A stretch of 57,589 bases of DNA from an uncultured Bacilli bacterium (GCA_934167465.1 CAKPKR010000007.1:1-57589), one strand, 5' to 3'. Counted from the stretch's first letter, positions 41,695 through 51,129 are shown. Made by a program: numbers and translations. Notes: generated from the sequence alone by a model not told the origin.

Positions 41695-42249
41695 ATGAGT
41701 TATAGTTACTCTTCTTGTTATTGTTATGAATGTTTAAAAATGAATTTAAATGACAGAAATAAATATGATAATAATGAGGCATATTGTACTGGTTATAATC
41801 GTTACATTGATATTCACGATCATGCCTGTAGTAGATATTTTATTTATGATGAAAGTAAAAAAAATCCAAGTGGTTGTTATTTGACTACTACTATGTGTGA
41901 AGTATTAAATTTTGATGATAACAATGTATTATTAAATACTTTAAGAAATTTCAGAGAAAATTATCTAAAAAACGATAAAAATTTATTACCAATTTTATTT
42001 GAATATGATATTGTTGGACCAGTTATTTCTAATTGTATAAAAAATGATCAAAAAAAAATAAATATTTCTAAATGTTTATTCAAAAATTATATTAGACCAG
42101 TTGTATGTTTAATAAAACAAAATAGATATAATGAGGCAATTATTTTGTATAAAGAAATGACTAACAATTTAAAAATTCTTTATAGCATTAACATTGAGGT
42201 AAAAGAATATGATTATAATATTAAAACATTAGGTAAAGCATATACCTAA
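41695..42249 (+). CDS. Cys-rich CFI-box-type protein of unknown function
   Basis: A 185-aa protein whose first 70 residues hold a Cys cluster (CYCYECLKMN, YCTGYN, DHACSRYF) and then the block SGCYLTTTMCEVLNFDDNN plus LNTLRNFRENYL. This block (C.[IL]TTA.C..LG..DDC..L..LR.FRD.Y) recurs in many small proteins of gut Bacillota and is of unknown function; the cysteines suggest a metal site. The ATG at 41695 has AAGGGGG upstream; TTGACA at 41640-41645 with TAATAT 17 bases on is a likely promoter. The C-terminal half is helical. Confidence 0.55.
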   Translation: MSYSYSSCYCYECLKMNLNDRNKYDNNEAYCTGYNRYIDIHDHACSRYFIYDESKKNPSGCYLTTTMCEVLNFDDNNVLLNTLRNFRENYLKNDKNLLPILFEYDIVGPVISNCIKNDQKKINISKCLFKNYIRPVVCLIKQNRYNEAIILYKEMTNNLKILYSINIEVKEYDYNIKTLGKAYT

Positions 42250-42255
42250 TGTTTT
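42223..42255. terminator. Shared bidirectional terminator
   Basis: AAAACATTAGGTA (42223-42235) / TACCTAATGTTTT (42243-42255). The stops of the Cys-rich gene and of spoIID both lie inside. Confidence 0.88.
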
Positions 42256-43478
42256 TCTATATTAACATTTTGATAATAATGATGAATGATATCACTATAT
42301 GAATAACCATTATTAGCTAATTTGTTGGCGCCATATTGGCTCATCCCAACACCGTGACCATATCCTCTTGTTGTGATAGTAACACTTTCTCCATTAACAC
42401 TTATATCAAAATCAGTTGATCTAAGTCCTAATAAGTTTCTAATTTCTACGCCACTATATGTTTTATTATCAATTTTTATTTCTTTTACCCTACCACTACT
42501 AGTTCTTGAAACTATCTCAATGTTATCTAAATTTGTTACGCCTAAAATATTTAATAATGTCGCTGTTTCTTTTTCTACTGTCTTTAAGTATGGTGTTGTT
42601 TCTTTGTCGACACTACTTTCAACACTTTGCAAGTATGGAATATCATATCCAAATACTTCTTTCGCACTTTCAGTATAACCATTACTCGTTGAAAAAAACA
42701 AGGCACTTATCAATTCTCCATTATAGGCTATAACTAAATCATTTGTTGCTTCTACTGCTTGTTTAATTTTATTATAATATTTATCAAATTCATTACCCCA
42801 TTTGTTTCTTAATTCATTATTATCGTTATAAACTTGAGTCGAAACAGTATCAGTCAATTTTCCACCATCTTGTATTTTTTTTAATGCATATGTTCTCGAT
42901 GCAATTGCCCCCGCTTTTAAGGCTTCTATATTAAATGAGGCTGGCATTTCAGCTCCTAATACACCAATCAAATAATCTGTCATACTTAAATTAATTACAG
43001 AACCATTATTTCGATAAATAGTTATTGTTTGTTCTTGTTTTTCTTCTTGCTTTGGTTGTTCTTTTTGATTAACATTATTTTCATTTTGAATGGTGTTATT
43101 TTGATATGAATTATTTTGAATAACTTGTTCTTTTTTAACTATTTCATCATTACTTTCTTCATCTATATTTACAACTTGTTCAATATTTGTTTCTACATTT
43201 GTAGTCAAATTATTACTAACTTGTTCAACAATATGATAACCTGGCAATAATGTAGCTGCTACATATTTATTGTTGTCAACAACTTTAGGATTATAAAAAA
43301 TCGTTGCGACTGCTAAACCGGCTACAACTAATACTATTTTTGTTCCTTTAAATTTTATTTTCATATTTTTTATATATTCATCTATCTTCTTAATTATTCC
43401 TAATTCACTAGAAAATTCGAAAGAATAATCTAAATATAGATACAAAGTATTTTCTTTTATATCATAATTATTAATCAT
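42246..43478 (-). CDS. spoIID: Stage II sporulation protein D (SpoIID)
   Basis: A 410-aa protein with an internal membrane anchor (KIVLVVAGLAVATIFY, near residue 47), an extracytoplasmic Asn/Gln/Glu-rich linker (about 95-150), and the SpoIID/LytB domain: TDYLIGVLGAEMPASFN with the catalytic glutamate, ALKAGAIASRTYALKK, and RGYGHGVGMSQYGA. SpoIID cuts glycan strands lacking stem peptides and drives engulfment with SpoIIM/P. The N-terminal extension before the anchor is longer than usual. A hairpin precedes it. It ends the spoVD-mraY-spoVE series. Confidence 0.92.
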   Translation of the reverse strand: MINNYDIKENTLYLYLDYSFEFSSELGIIKKIDEYIKNMKIKFKGTKIVLVVAGLAVATIFYNPKVVDNNKYVAATLLPGYHIVEQVSNNLTTNVETNIEQVVNIDEESNDEIVKKEQVIQNNSYQNNTIQNENNVNQKEQPKQEEKQEQTITIYRNNGSVINLSMTDYLIGVLGAEMPASFNIEALKAGAIASRTYALKKIQDGGKLTDTVSTQVYNDNNELRNKWGNEFDKYYNKIKQAVEATNDLVIAYNGELISALFFSTSNGYTESAKEVFGYDIPYLQSVESSVDKETTPYLKTVEKETATLLNILGVTNLDNIEIVSRTSSGRVKEIKIDNKTYSGVEIRNLLGLRSTDFDISVNGESVTITTRGYGHGVGMSQYGANKLANNGYSYSDIIHHYYQNVNIEKH

Positions 43479-43481
43479 TAA

Positions 43482-43516
43482 AAAATCACCAATATTAGTA
43501 TTGATGATATTTTTTA
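43482..43516 (-). promoter_or_regulatory. Hairpin between spoVE and spoIID, with SD in its arm
   Basis: ATCACCAATA (43485-43494) pairs with TATTGATGAT (43499-43508); in the transcript the 3' arm is GGTGAT, the SD of spoIID, followed by TTTTTT. It could be a terminator after spoVE or an attenuator of spoIID. Confidence 0.5.
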
Positions 43517-43542
43517 TTTAATACAAAATAAATTTTTAATTC

Positions 43543-44628
43543 TTATTTACTACATCTACTTATATTAAGTAATATTCCTATTTCACATAAAGTAATCATT
43601 AAACTAGAACCACCATATGAAAGAAATGGTAAAGTTACTCCCGTAACAGGAATTAAACCAACAACAACCATTAAATTTAAAATAGTTTGAATTGAAATTT
43701 GAAAAATAATTCCAAAAGCTAAATACTTAGAAAAAGGATTATTAGTATTTCTAGCTATTTTTAACCCTCTTGAAATAATAATTAAAAATAAACTAGAAAC
43801 AATTAAAATTCCCATAAAACCAAATTCTTCACTTATAATTGAAAAAATAAAGTCAGTTTGCGGTTCAGGTAAATAAAAATGTTTCTGTCTAGAATTTAAA
43901 AAACCATATCCAAATAATCCTCCTGGACCAATAGCATACAAACTTTGAATAATTTGAAATCCACTACCTAACGGATCTTGCCAAGGATTCAAAAATGATA
44001 AAATTCTTTCCAGTCTATAAGGAGCAATTAAGATTAAAACAACAACACCTAATAATCCTAAAACACCTAATTTAACAAAAAAACCCATTTTAACACCAGA
44101 AACAAACAATAAACCAATAATAGAAAGAACAATAATAACTCCAGTTCCAAAATCAGGTTGTAACATAATAAGCCCAAATACAAATAGTGTAACACCTAAA
44201 ATCGGAAAAACGCCGTTTTTAATATCCTTTAAAGAAGAAGGATTGTTTGCTAAATACTTAGAAGTAAAAATAATAAGCGCTAATTTAGCAGCTTCACTTG
44301 GTTGAATACCAAATGAACCAATACCAAACCAACTTCTACTACCATTTCTGATTGTACCTATACCAGGTATTATAACTAAAATTAATAAAATTAAAGAAAT
44401 TAATAAAATTAAATTAGATTTTTCATAATAAATTTTATAATCAGTTTTAGAAATAAATCTCATTAAAATCAAACCAATAACTAAAAATAATAATTGATGT
44501 TTTAAATATTTAAATGGATCATTAAATTTATATTCTGCCCACACATATGAGGCAGAATAGATCATAATAACTCCAAATATAGAAATAGTTATTACTGCTA
44601 TTAATAATAAATAATCTACTTTTTTCAT
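43543..44628 (-). CDS. spoVE: SEDS glycosyltransferase (SpoVE/FtsW)
   Basis: A 361-aa protein with about ten membrane helices and the SEDS signature: YSASYVWA, GSRSWFGIGSFGIQPSEAAKL, LLQPDFGTG-like LQPDFGTGVII, YGFLNSRQKHFYLPEPQTDFIFSIISEEFGF and the closing LPFLSYGGSSLM. It polymerises lipid II with a partner class B PBP. Together with spoVD and mraY this is the layout of the Bacillus spoVD-mraY-spoVE region, so SpoVE is favoured over FtsW; no separate ftsW is in the window. The start at 44628 overlaps the mraY stop (ATGA). Confidence 0.82.
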   Translation of the reverse strand: MKKVDYLLLIAVITISIFGVIMIYSASYVWAEYKFNDPFKYLKHQLLFLVIGLILMRFISKTDYKIYYEKSNLILLISLILLILVIIPGIGTIRNGSRSWFGIGSFGIQPSEAAKLALIIFTSKYLANNPSSLKDIKNGVFPILGVTLFVFGLIMLQPDFGTGVIIVLSIIGLLFVSGVKMGFFVKLGVLGLLGVVVLILIAPYRLERILSFLNPWQDPLGSGFQIIQSLYAIGPGGLFGYGFLNSRQKHFYLPEPQTDFIFSIISEEFGFMGILIVSSLFLIIISRGLKIARNTNNPFSKYLAFGIIFQISIQTILNLMVVVGLIPVTGVTLPFLSYGGSSLMITLCEIGILLNISRCSK

Positions 44629-45617
44629 AACCACACTCCATAAATAATAGCTATCATTGATCCAAGTAAACCAACAATCCAAAATAATTTAACAATATCT
44701 CTTTCATTCCAACCAAGTTTTTCAAAAGTATGATGAATTGGAGTCATTGGAAATATTCTTTTTTTAGTTAACTTATAATAATATCTTTGAATTAAACAAG
44801 TTAAAGTTTCAATTACAAAAACAATTCCAATTATAATCAATAATAATTCATGTCTAGTTAAAATAGCAATTGTACCCATAGTAGCGCCTAAAGATAAACT
44901 TCCAGTATCACCCATAAATACTTTAGCAGGATTAGTATTAAAGACTAAGAATCCTAATAATCCACCTACTAAAATAAAACAAAAAATTCCTATTTCTGTA
45001 TAGCCTTCAAGCCATCCTGTATAAAATGAAATTATACCAAAAGTTAAAAAAGCAATTACCGATAAACCTCCAGCTAGGCCATCTAAACCATCAGTTAAAT
45101 TAACAGCATTAGAACTTGCTACTAAAACAAATAAAATAAATAAACCATAATACCATTTAATATCCAATTTAAGTTTTAATGAATGAATCCAAAGTAATGG
45201 TTCATTATTTGCTTTCAAAAATAAATAAAAGAATACAATAGCTACTATTACTTGTAATAATAATTTTGATAGCTCAGTTAAACCATCATTATTTTTTCTT
45301 TTAATAATTAGATAATCATCAATAAAACCAATAATAAAATAACTAATAAAAACAAATATTACAATTATAAAATTATAAGAAATTGTTATTTTTTTTAATA
45401 TTAATAAAATTAAAATTGTTATTATTGTTGAAGTTATAAATAATAATCCACCCATTGTTGGAGTATTCTTTTTACTCTTGTGTTTTTCGCTTAAATAAAT
45501 ACTTAAACTTTGATTAATTTTAAATTGTCTTAATATTGGAATAAGCGTTAAACCTAAAAAAACAGATATTAAAAATGAAATCATTAATGCTAATATAGAT
45601 TTTGTTATTAAGTACAT
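44625..45617 (-). CDS. mraY: Phospho-N-acetylmuramoyl-pentapeptide transferase (MraY)
   Basis: A 330-aa polytopic enzyme. Motifs: KKNTPTMGGLLF, IGFIDDYLIIKR (DDY), NAVNLTDGLDGLAGG, and NPAKVFMGDTGSLSLG, then MTPIHHTFEKLGWNE near the end. It joins undecaprenyl phosphate to UDP-MurNAc-pentapeptide to form lipid I. The start at 45617 has GAGGTGG just upstream. It follows spoVD by 277 bases that hold a gene remnant. murE and murD, neighbours in Bacillus, are missing here. Confidence 0.96.
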   Translation of the reverse strand: MYLITKSILALMISFLISVFLGLTLIPILRQFKINQSLSIYLSEKHKSKKNTPTMGGLLFITSTIITILILLILKKITISYNFIIVIFVFISYFIIGFIDDYLIIKRKNNDGLTELSKLLLQVIVAIVFFYLFLKANNEPLLWIHSLKLKLDIKWYYGLFILFVLVASSNAVNLTDGLDGLAGGLSVIAFLTFGIISFYTGWLEGYTEIGIFCFILVGGLLGFLVFNTNPAKVFMGDTGSLSLGATMGTIAILTRHELLLIIIGIVFVIETLTCLIQRYYYKLTKKRIFPMTPIHHTFEKLGWNERDIVKLFWIVGLLGSMIAIIYGVWL

Positions 45618-45657
45618 ATTCCACCTCTTATAATAATTTATTTTTGTTGTCCAAAAA

Positions 45658-45690
45658 AAAGAACTAATCAAATAATGATAATTGTTCTTT
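45658..45690 (-). terminator. Terminator after the clamp-motif remnant
   Basis: AAAGAAC (45658-45664) / GTTCTTT (45684-45690), leftward T-run. It follows the QLSLFD-stop of the remnant. Confidence 0.55.
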
Positions 45691-45894
45691 CTTAATTTCC
45701 AATGTATTCATATATTTAAAAATTTTATTATAATCAGTTTCAATATTATCTTTTTAATTTATATTCAAATTTATCATACTCTTCAATATTATCAAATATT
45801 TTATTTCTCATCATTGGTTCATATAATTGAATACTTTTTTCTTCACCCACAAATAGAGCAAAAATTGATAGTTTATTTATCACATAATATAAAT
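45664..45894 (-). pseudogene. Remnant of a protein ending in a beta-clamp motif
   Basis: Right after the spoVD stop the minus strand reads NKLSIFALFVGEEKSIQLYE...FDNIEEYDKFEYKLKR-stop (45746-45748). One base further on, another frame reads DNIETDYNKIFKYMNTLEIK then KEQLSLFD-stop (45664). A +1 slip at the A5 run (after YKL) joins them into about 70 residues ending QLSLFD, a sliding-clamp-binding tail. No start codon with SD is found. Either a decayed gene or an unusual frameshifted small one. Confidence 0.4.
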
Positions 45895-47802
45895 TTAATT
45901 TCCTAATAACAATTTTACAGTTTCACCTTCATATATTCTTTCATTTTTACTAGGACTTTGATATACAACTTTTTCTCCACTACCAGAGTATTCTACTTTA
46001 AATGATTTTAAATTTTTCATAGCTTCATTTAAATCCATATTTACAACATCAGGCACAGTAGCATATTTTCGGTCTAAATAATTATAATTTTTTTCACTAG
46101 CTCCTTCAGGTTTTTTTATATTTAAAATATCAATAGCATCTAATAAAATGCTTCTAGCAATAGGTGCTGCAACTGTTCCACCATATTGAGTTATTCCTCT
46201 AGGATGATCAATAGCAATATATACAATTATTTCGGGATCATTGGCTGGTAAAAATCCAATAAAGGAAACAATATAGTTACCTATCATATATCTTCCATTT
46301 TCTACTTTTTGAGCGGTTCCGGTTTTACCACCTACTCTATATCCATCAATAAAAGCATTTCTTCCTGTTCCATTTGTTACAACACTTTCAAGGGCAAATC
46401 TAACTTTTTCACTAGTTGATTCACTAATGACTTTTCTAACAATTGTCTTTTTATTTTCCAATATGACAGAATTAGTTTCTGGTTCATTAATACTTTTAAC
46501 AATGTATGGTTTTAATAAATAACCACCGTTAATAGCTGCACTAACAGCTGTTATTTGTTGAATTGGAGTTACACTGACCCCTTGCCCAAATGCTGTAGTT
46601 GCAAGTTCAACTGGACCAACTTTATCTAAATTAAATAATATACCCGTACTTTCACCATTTAAATCAACTCCAGTTTTTGTTCCAAAACCAAATTTTTTAA
46701 TATATTCAAATAATTTTTCTTTTCCTAATTTTTGACCTAAAGTAACAAAACCTGGGTTACAAGAATTTTCTACTACTTGTAAATATGTTTGAGTTCCGTG
46801 TCCACCAGCTTTCCAACATTTTATTCTAGCATTTTCGACATGAATACTTCCTGAATCGTGATACATATCTTTTTCTAAATCAACAACATTTTCTTCTAAA
46901 GAAGTTGCTAAAGTGATTATTTTGAAAGTAGAACCTGGTTCATATGTCATCCATACCGGTAGATTTCTATTAATTTCTTCTGTACTATAGTTTTGATAAT
47001 TACTTGGACTAAAGTTAGGACGAGATGAGATTGCTAAAATTTCTCCTGTTTTGGGATTCATAGCAATTCCTAATGCTTGATCTGGATTATATTTAGAAAC
47101 AGCATTATCTAGTTCTCTTTCTAATGAAGCTTGTAGTTTATAATTAATTGTTAAAGTTAAATTCATTCCATCTTGAGGTTTTTCATATGATTCAGCTAAT
47201 TCTAGTTTATTTCCTTTAGCGTCACTAGAATATTTAATTGAACCATATTCACCAGTTAAATAATTATTATAGGTAAGTTCTAGTCCACTTAACCCTTGAT
47301 TGTCAATTCCAACAAATCCAATAGAATGAGATAACAAAGTATCATATGGATAAACTCTTTTTGATTCTTTTATTAAATAAACACCATCATATTTTAAATT
47401 ACTAATTTGATCAGCTATCTCATATGATAATCTTCTTCCTTCGGGATGAACTCTTTCCATTGATGTTTTTTTACTTACATGTTTATACATTTCTTCATAT
47501 GAAACATTAAGAATTTTTGCTAAAGAAGTGGCTACTTCTTCTTTATTTTTTATTTGATTAGGTATTAATACTAATGATGCCGTAGTTAAATTGTCAGCTA
47601 ATACTATTCCATTAGTATCTAAGATTTTTCCTCTATTAGCTTCTATTGGTAAATTACGATTCCAAAGAGAATTTGCTAACGAATTTAATTTATTATAACT
47701 TATAACTTGAATATAAAAAACTTTAAAAATTATTACTAAAAACAATAATATAATTACTAATAGTACTATTTTAATTCTTCTATGAATTCCTTTAAAAAAC
47801 AT
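45895..47802 (-). CDS. spoVD: Class B penicillin-binding protein, SpoVD type
   Basis: A 635-aa transpeptidase: a cytoplasmic start, a membrane anchor (IVLLVIILLFLVIIFKVFYI), the N-terminal dimerisation domain from LPIEANRGKILD, then the active site YEPGSTFK (SxxK), NSCNPGF (SxN) and GGKTGTAQ (KTGT). The C-terminal PASTA domain is DVVNMDLNEAMKNL and on. SpoVD is the cortex transpeptidase; its place upstream of mraY and spoVE supports this role. It is a different gene from pbpB at 53124. Confidence 0.9.
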   Translation of the reverse strand: MFFKGIHRRIKIVLLVIILLFLVIIFKVFYIQVISYNKLNSLANSLWNRNLPIEANRGKILDTNGIVLADNLTTASLVLIPNQIKNKEEVATSLAKILNVSYEEMYKHVSKKTSMERVHPEGRRLSYEIADQISNLKYDGVYLIKESKRVYPYDTLLSHSIGFVGIDNQGLSGLELTYNNYLTGEYGSIKYSSDAKGNKLELAESYEKPQDGMNLTLTINYKLQASLERELDNAVSKYNPDQALGIAMNPKTGEILAISSRPNFSPSNYQNYSTEEINRNLPVWMTYEPGSTFKIITLATSLEENVVDLEKDMYHDSGSIHVENARIKCWKAGGHGTQTYLQVVENSCNPGFVTLGQKLGKEKLFEYIKKFGFGTKTGVDLNGESTGILFNLDKVGPVELATTAFGQGVSVTPIQQITAVSAAINGGYLLKPYIVKSINEPETNSVILENKKTIVRKVISESTSEKVRFALESVVTNGTGRNAFIDGYRVGGKTGTAQKVENGRYMIGNYIVSFIGFLPANDPEIIVYIAIDHPRGITQYGGTVAAPIARSILLDAIDILNIKKPEGASEKNYNYLDRKYATVPDVVNMDLNEAMKNLKSFKVEYSGSGEKVVYQSPSKNERIYEGETVKLLLGN

Positions 47803-47869
47803 ATAATCACCACTTAATTTTATTTAATAAAAAAGAAAAAAAGAACATTAAACATTATAAAGATGAAAT

Positions 47870-47914
47870 GATCATTGTCCTTGTGGAAGTGGTAAAAATT
47901 ATAAATAGTGTTGT
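47870..47914 (+). pseudogene. SEC-C zinc motif relic
   Basis: DHCPCGSGKNYK-stop-CC in one frame. The SEC-C motif found at the C-terminus of SecA and other proteins is CPCGSGKKYKxCC; the codon between K and CC is TAG instead of CAG/AAG. No start or longer frame. The rest of the 47803-48057 gap shows nothing. Confidence 0.5.
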
Positions 47915-48057
47915 AGTAACTCATTTTCATATGTTCATAATATTTATACTTAAACTAATATTTATGTTGATTTTTGTCTTTTTTAATAATGAAAAAAATG
48001 TAAAAAAAAAATATTAATCATTATAAAGATTAGTGTTTTTGTAATATCATAGTATAA

Positions 48058-48471
48058 TTAATGTCTTAAAATCAAATTTTTTTCTAATATTTCTTTTTTA
48101 TAATAAACATTACTAGTAAATAAATCAAACTTTTCTAAAATTATTTTATATTCATATAATTTTAATTTTTCCATTTTTTCTATAAATTTTTTATATTTTT
48201 TGAAAGTATCTAAATTTCCTTTTTTATCAATAATTTTAACTTTATCCAAACTATAATTTAATTCACTAAATTCATAATCTATTTTTAATAATTTAGTAAA
48301 TTCATCATATATATATTTATCAATTAAACTATTTATTTTAATTTGTGGTTGTTCTTTGAAACTGTCACACTTAATTAATATAAAATCATCAAAAATTTCA
48401 AAATGAACTATTGTTTCTGTAATGTAATCAAACATAACAATTCCATTTTCACCTTTACTTACTTCTATCAC
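48058..48471 (-). CDS. 137-aa protein of unknown function
   Basis: Starts at GTG 48471 with AGGAG seven bases upstream; the ATG at 48477 lies one base after that SD and is unlikely. An acidic/basic soluble protein with strand pattern VIEVSKGENGIVMFDYITE at the start and a lysine-rich helical second half (KYKKFIEKMEKLKLYEYKII). It follows the 166-aa membrane protein gene with 28 bases between. No motif recognised. Confidence 0.5.
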   Translation of the reverse strand: MIEVSKGENGIVMFDYITETIVHFEIFDDFILIKCDSFKEQPQIKINSLIDKYIYDEFTKLLKIDYEFSELNYSLDKVKIIDKKGNLDTFKKYKKFIEKMEKLKLYEYKIILEKFDLFTSNVYYKKEILEKNLILRH

Positions 48472-48487
48472 AAACATACTCCTAACA

Positions 48488-48523
48488 TAAAATCAAGAAT
48501 TATCTTCTAAATAATCCTTGATT
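48488..48523 (-). terminator. Terminator-like hairpin
   Basis: AATCAAGAATTAT (48491-48503) with ATAATCCTTGATT (48511-48523), 13 bp with one wobble in RNA. It overlaps the end of the 166-aa gene. Confidence 0.5.
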
Positions 48524-49000
48524 GTTTTCTTCTACTTTTTCTTGAACAAATTCATAATCCAATTTATTTTTTTTCGAAAATTTATTTAATTCAGCTTCTA
48601 TTTGCTCAATTGATAATCCATTCTCAATAGCATAATTTGTTAACTCCTCTTGAGTCATTTTTCCATCAATTTTTCTAGCATTATCAGTTCTATTTAGACC
48701 TGCATCAGATAATAATTCATTAACTGCTATCTTAATAGGTCGATTTTCATATTGATTAGATTTAACTAAAGCAAAAGTCAAAATAGTAGAAGTAACCATA
48801 ATAGCACCTAATTTAGCATATCCTTTAAAATTACTTTTTCTTCTAGGTATCAATATTTCATTAAAGTTAGCTATATTTCTATTTTTTAATTCAGCTCTAC
48901 CTAGTATTTCTTTATTTAATTCGTCTCTTGCATTACTATTTATATTTCTTTTAGCTTGTTCTTTAAGGACAAAATCCATAACTTCTATTTCTTTATTCAT
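48500..49000 (-). CDS. 166-aa protein with one transmembrane helix
   Basis: An N-terminal charged region (MNKEIEVMDFVLKEQAKRNI), a single hydrophobic helix (GAIMVTSTILTFALVKS, residues about 66-84), then an exterior or cytosolic acidic helical domain with MTQEELTNYAIENGLSIEQIE. The ATG at 49000 follows an AGGTGAT SD that overlaps an upstream GTG. It follows mtaB by 39 bases. Not recognised; topology cannot be fixed by eye. Confidence 0.55.
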   Translation of the reverse strand: MNKEIEVMDFVLKEQAKRNINSNARDELNKEILGRAELKNRNIANFNEILIPRRKSNFKGYAKLGAIMVTSTILTFALVKSNQYENRPIKIAVNELLSDAGLNRTDNARKIDGKMTQEELTNYAIENGLSIEQIEAELNKFSKKNKLDYEFVQEKVEENNQGLFRR

Positions 49001-49039
49001 AAGTATCACCTATTTAAATTCTATCATTATATTTGTATT

Positions 49040-50320
49040 TTAGTCAATTTTTTCTCCTATTAAATACGGAAAGTTTACACTTTTTATTTTAACTTCAACA
49101 TCTTGATGTAATAAATTTTCTTCACCTGCTGCTTTAATTAATAAATAGTTACCTGTATGCCCAATTAAATAATTATCTTTTCTTACTTCTGGAATAAAAA
49201 TAATCTCACTGTTTATATATTTGTTCATATATTCTATTTCTAACTCTTTTGATAAATTAAGCAATATTTTCACACGATCTTTTTTTGTATTTTGATCAAC
49301 TTGATTTGGTAAAGTAGCAGCTTTAGTTTTATCTCTCTTAGAATATGGAAAAACATGTAATTTAGTAAATCTAACTTTCTTAATGGTATCAATTGTTTCC
49401 AAAAATTCCTCTTCTGTTTCTCCAGGAAATCCAACAATGACATCTGTTGTAATTGATATATTAGGTCTTATAGTTCTAATTTTATTTATTTTATTAATAA
49501 AATAATTTTTGTCATATTTACGATTCATTCTTTTTAAAACCTCATCTGAACCACTTTGTAATGGAATATGCATATGATCTACTAATATAGAATTATCTTC
49601 TATTATCTTTAAAACTCTGTCATTTAATTCAGTTATTTCAATAGAAGAAATTCTTAATCTTTCTAAACCAGCTATTTTTACTAAATCTTCTAATAAATTA
49701 GCAAAATCATAGTTATCAAATTCAGAACCATAATTTCCTGTATGAATTCCAGTTAAAACAATTTCTTTATGTCCATTATGTATTAATTTTTTTATTTCGT
49801 CTATTACTTCTTCTTTTGGTTTGCTTCTAACATTTCCTCTTGTATATGGAATAACACAATAAGTACAAAAATTATTACATCCATCTTGAATTTTAACAAA
49901 AGCTCTTGTCTTATTAAAGTTATTCAAACTCATAGTTTCAAATATTGTATTATTTATATCATGAATATCTATTATTTGTTTTTTTTCTTTTTTAAAGCGT
50001 TCAATGTATTCAATTATTTTAGTTTTAAATATATTTCCAATAATTATATTAACACCATCTATTTCATTTACAAGATCAACTTTATTTTGAGATAAACATC
50101 CACACACTAATATGATAGCATTTGGGTTTTCCTTTAAAGCGTGTCTAATTGTTTTTAATGATTTATTATCAGCTGTATTAGTAACTGTACAAGTATTAAT
50201 AATAGCGACATCAGCATTATTACTAGTTTCAACATAATTATTATTTTTTAAAATATCACTCATTACATTTGATTCATATGTATTTACTTTACAACCTAAT
50301 GTATAAATTTTATATGTCAT
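49040..50320 (-). CDS. mtaB: tRNA t6A37 methylthiotransferase MtaB
   Basis: A 426-aa radical SAM methylthiotransferase. The UPF0004 domain has TLGCKVNTYESN, INTCTVTNTAD and LVCGCLSQ (three cysteines for one 4Fe-4S cluster), the radical SAM loop is CNNFCTYCVIPYTRG, with TGIHTGNYG, PLQSGSDEVLKRMNR and TDVIVGFPGETEEEF, and a TRAM-like end. MtaB converts t6A to ms2t6A at position 37 of tRNAs reading ANN codons. All cysteines are present. SD AGGAGG. Confidence 0.95.
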   Translation of the reverse strand: MTYKIYTLGCKVNTYESNVMSDILKNNNYVETSNNADVAIINTCTVTNTADNKSLKTIRHALKENPNAIILVCGCLSQNKVDLVNEIDGVNIIIGNIFKTKIIEYIERFKKEKKQIIDIHDINNTIFETMSLNNFNKTRAFVKIQDGCNNFCTYCVIPYTRGNVRSKPKEEVIDEIKKLIHNGHKEIVLTGIHTGNYGSEFDNYDFANLLEDLVKIAGLERLRISSIEITELNDRVLKIIEDNSILVDHMHIPLQSGSDEVLKRMNRKYDKNYFINKINKIRTIRPNISITTDVIVGFPGETEEEFLETIDTIKKVRFTKLHVFPYSKRDKTKAATLPNQVDQNTKKDRVKILLNLSKELEIEYMNKYINSEIIFIPEVRKDNYLIGHTGNYLLIKAAGEENLLHQDVEVKIKSVNFPYLIGEKID

Positions 50321-50332
50321 AAAATTCCTCCT

Positions 50333-50354
50333 AAAAAAAGGCTTAATAGCCTTT
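50333..50354 (-). terminator. Terminator between the 259-aa gene and mtaB
   Basis: AAAGGCT/AGCCTTT with loop TAAT, leftward T-run, overlapping the stop of the 259-aa gene. Confidence 0.75.
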
Positions 50355-51129
50355 ATAAATTACTTCTAAATTCTTTAAGTGCACGTAGAAATTCATCATT
50401 TTTAACATCTACTTCACTTGAAACATTAAGTACTCTTTCTTTTTTTACAGACTCATTTTTTATTTCATCTATTTCATTAATTAAATCTTCTTGTTCCTTT
50501 TTAATATGTTTTCCTGTATCAAATAATTTAATTGTAGGATATTCAATTTTAGCATCTTGTTTACCAAATATAGGCGAAATAAAATCAGTGTTTTTAAATT
50601 TTTTGTCTTTCTTTTCGACAAACGATTCTATTTTCTTAATTTTAGGTTCTTCTCTTTCTAAGAATTCAGTTACTTTATTAGTTGCTAAAGAAGAAGCAGT
50701 CTTTTCTTGTTGTAATTCATGTTGTTTTATTTCTTCTTCTAAATTATTATTTTTCATACTACCCAATAATTCTTGATAACTTATAATAGCTTTTTCTTCT
50801 TGTTCAGCTTCAAAATTTTCAACAACTTCTTCTTGTTTAGAATCTAGAGATTTTTGCATTTTTGCTAGCATATCATCTAAATCCAATTTATCATTTTTTT
50901 CTTCTTTTATTGAAGGTTTAATATTTTCCCCTATTGGAACTTCTATTTTAGCATTTATCAAGTTTTCTCTTGGTTTTGCTTTCATTAAATCATCTAATAT
51001 TTCATCTATTTCTTCATCATCTTTTTTTCTATCTTTGTAGATGACATATGCTATACAAGCAATAACAAGAATAAATATTATTACTGATACTATTATTAGT
51101 AAATTTACTGGTATATTTATTTCTAACAT
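50353..51129 (-). CDS. Membrane-anchored cytoplasmic coiled-coil protein (259 aa)
   Basis: An N-terminal membrane helix (LLIIVSVIIFILVIACIAYV, residues about 8-27), then a very charged, acidic body with coiled-coil stretches (KYDRK, DDMLAKMQKSLDSKQEEV, ELLGSM). The layout (N-out anchor, acidic cytoplasmic tail) recalls EzrA- or SepF-adjacent division accessory proteins, but no sequence match is claimed. The ATG at 51129 lies four bases past the rsmE stop with GGAGTG upstream, so the two are cotranscribed. Confidence 0.6.
   Translation of the reverse strand: MLEINIPVNLLIIVSVIIFILVIACIAYVIYKDRKKDDEEIDEILDDLMKAKPRENLINAKIEVPIGENIKPSIKEEKNDKLDLDDMLAKMQKSLDSKQEEVVENFEAEQEEKAIISYQELLGSMKNNNLEEEIKQHELQQEKTASSLATNKVTEFLEREEPKIKKIESFVEKKDKKFKNTDFISPIFGKQDAKIEYPTIKLFDTGKHIKKEQEDLINEIDEIKNESVKKERVLNVSSEVDVKNDEFLRALKEFRSNL

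Noticed and set aside
47803..48057. A real gene carrying the SEC-C motif
   Set aside because: Stops occur in the motif and upstream in the same frame; no start or SD.
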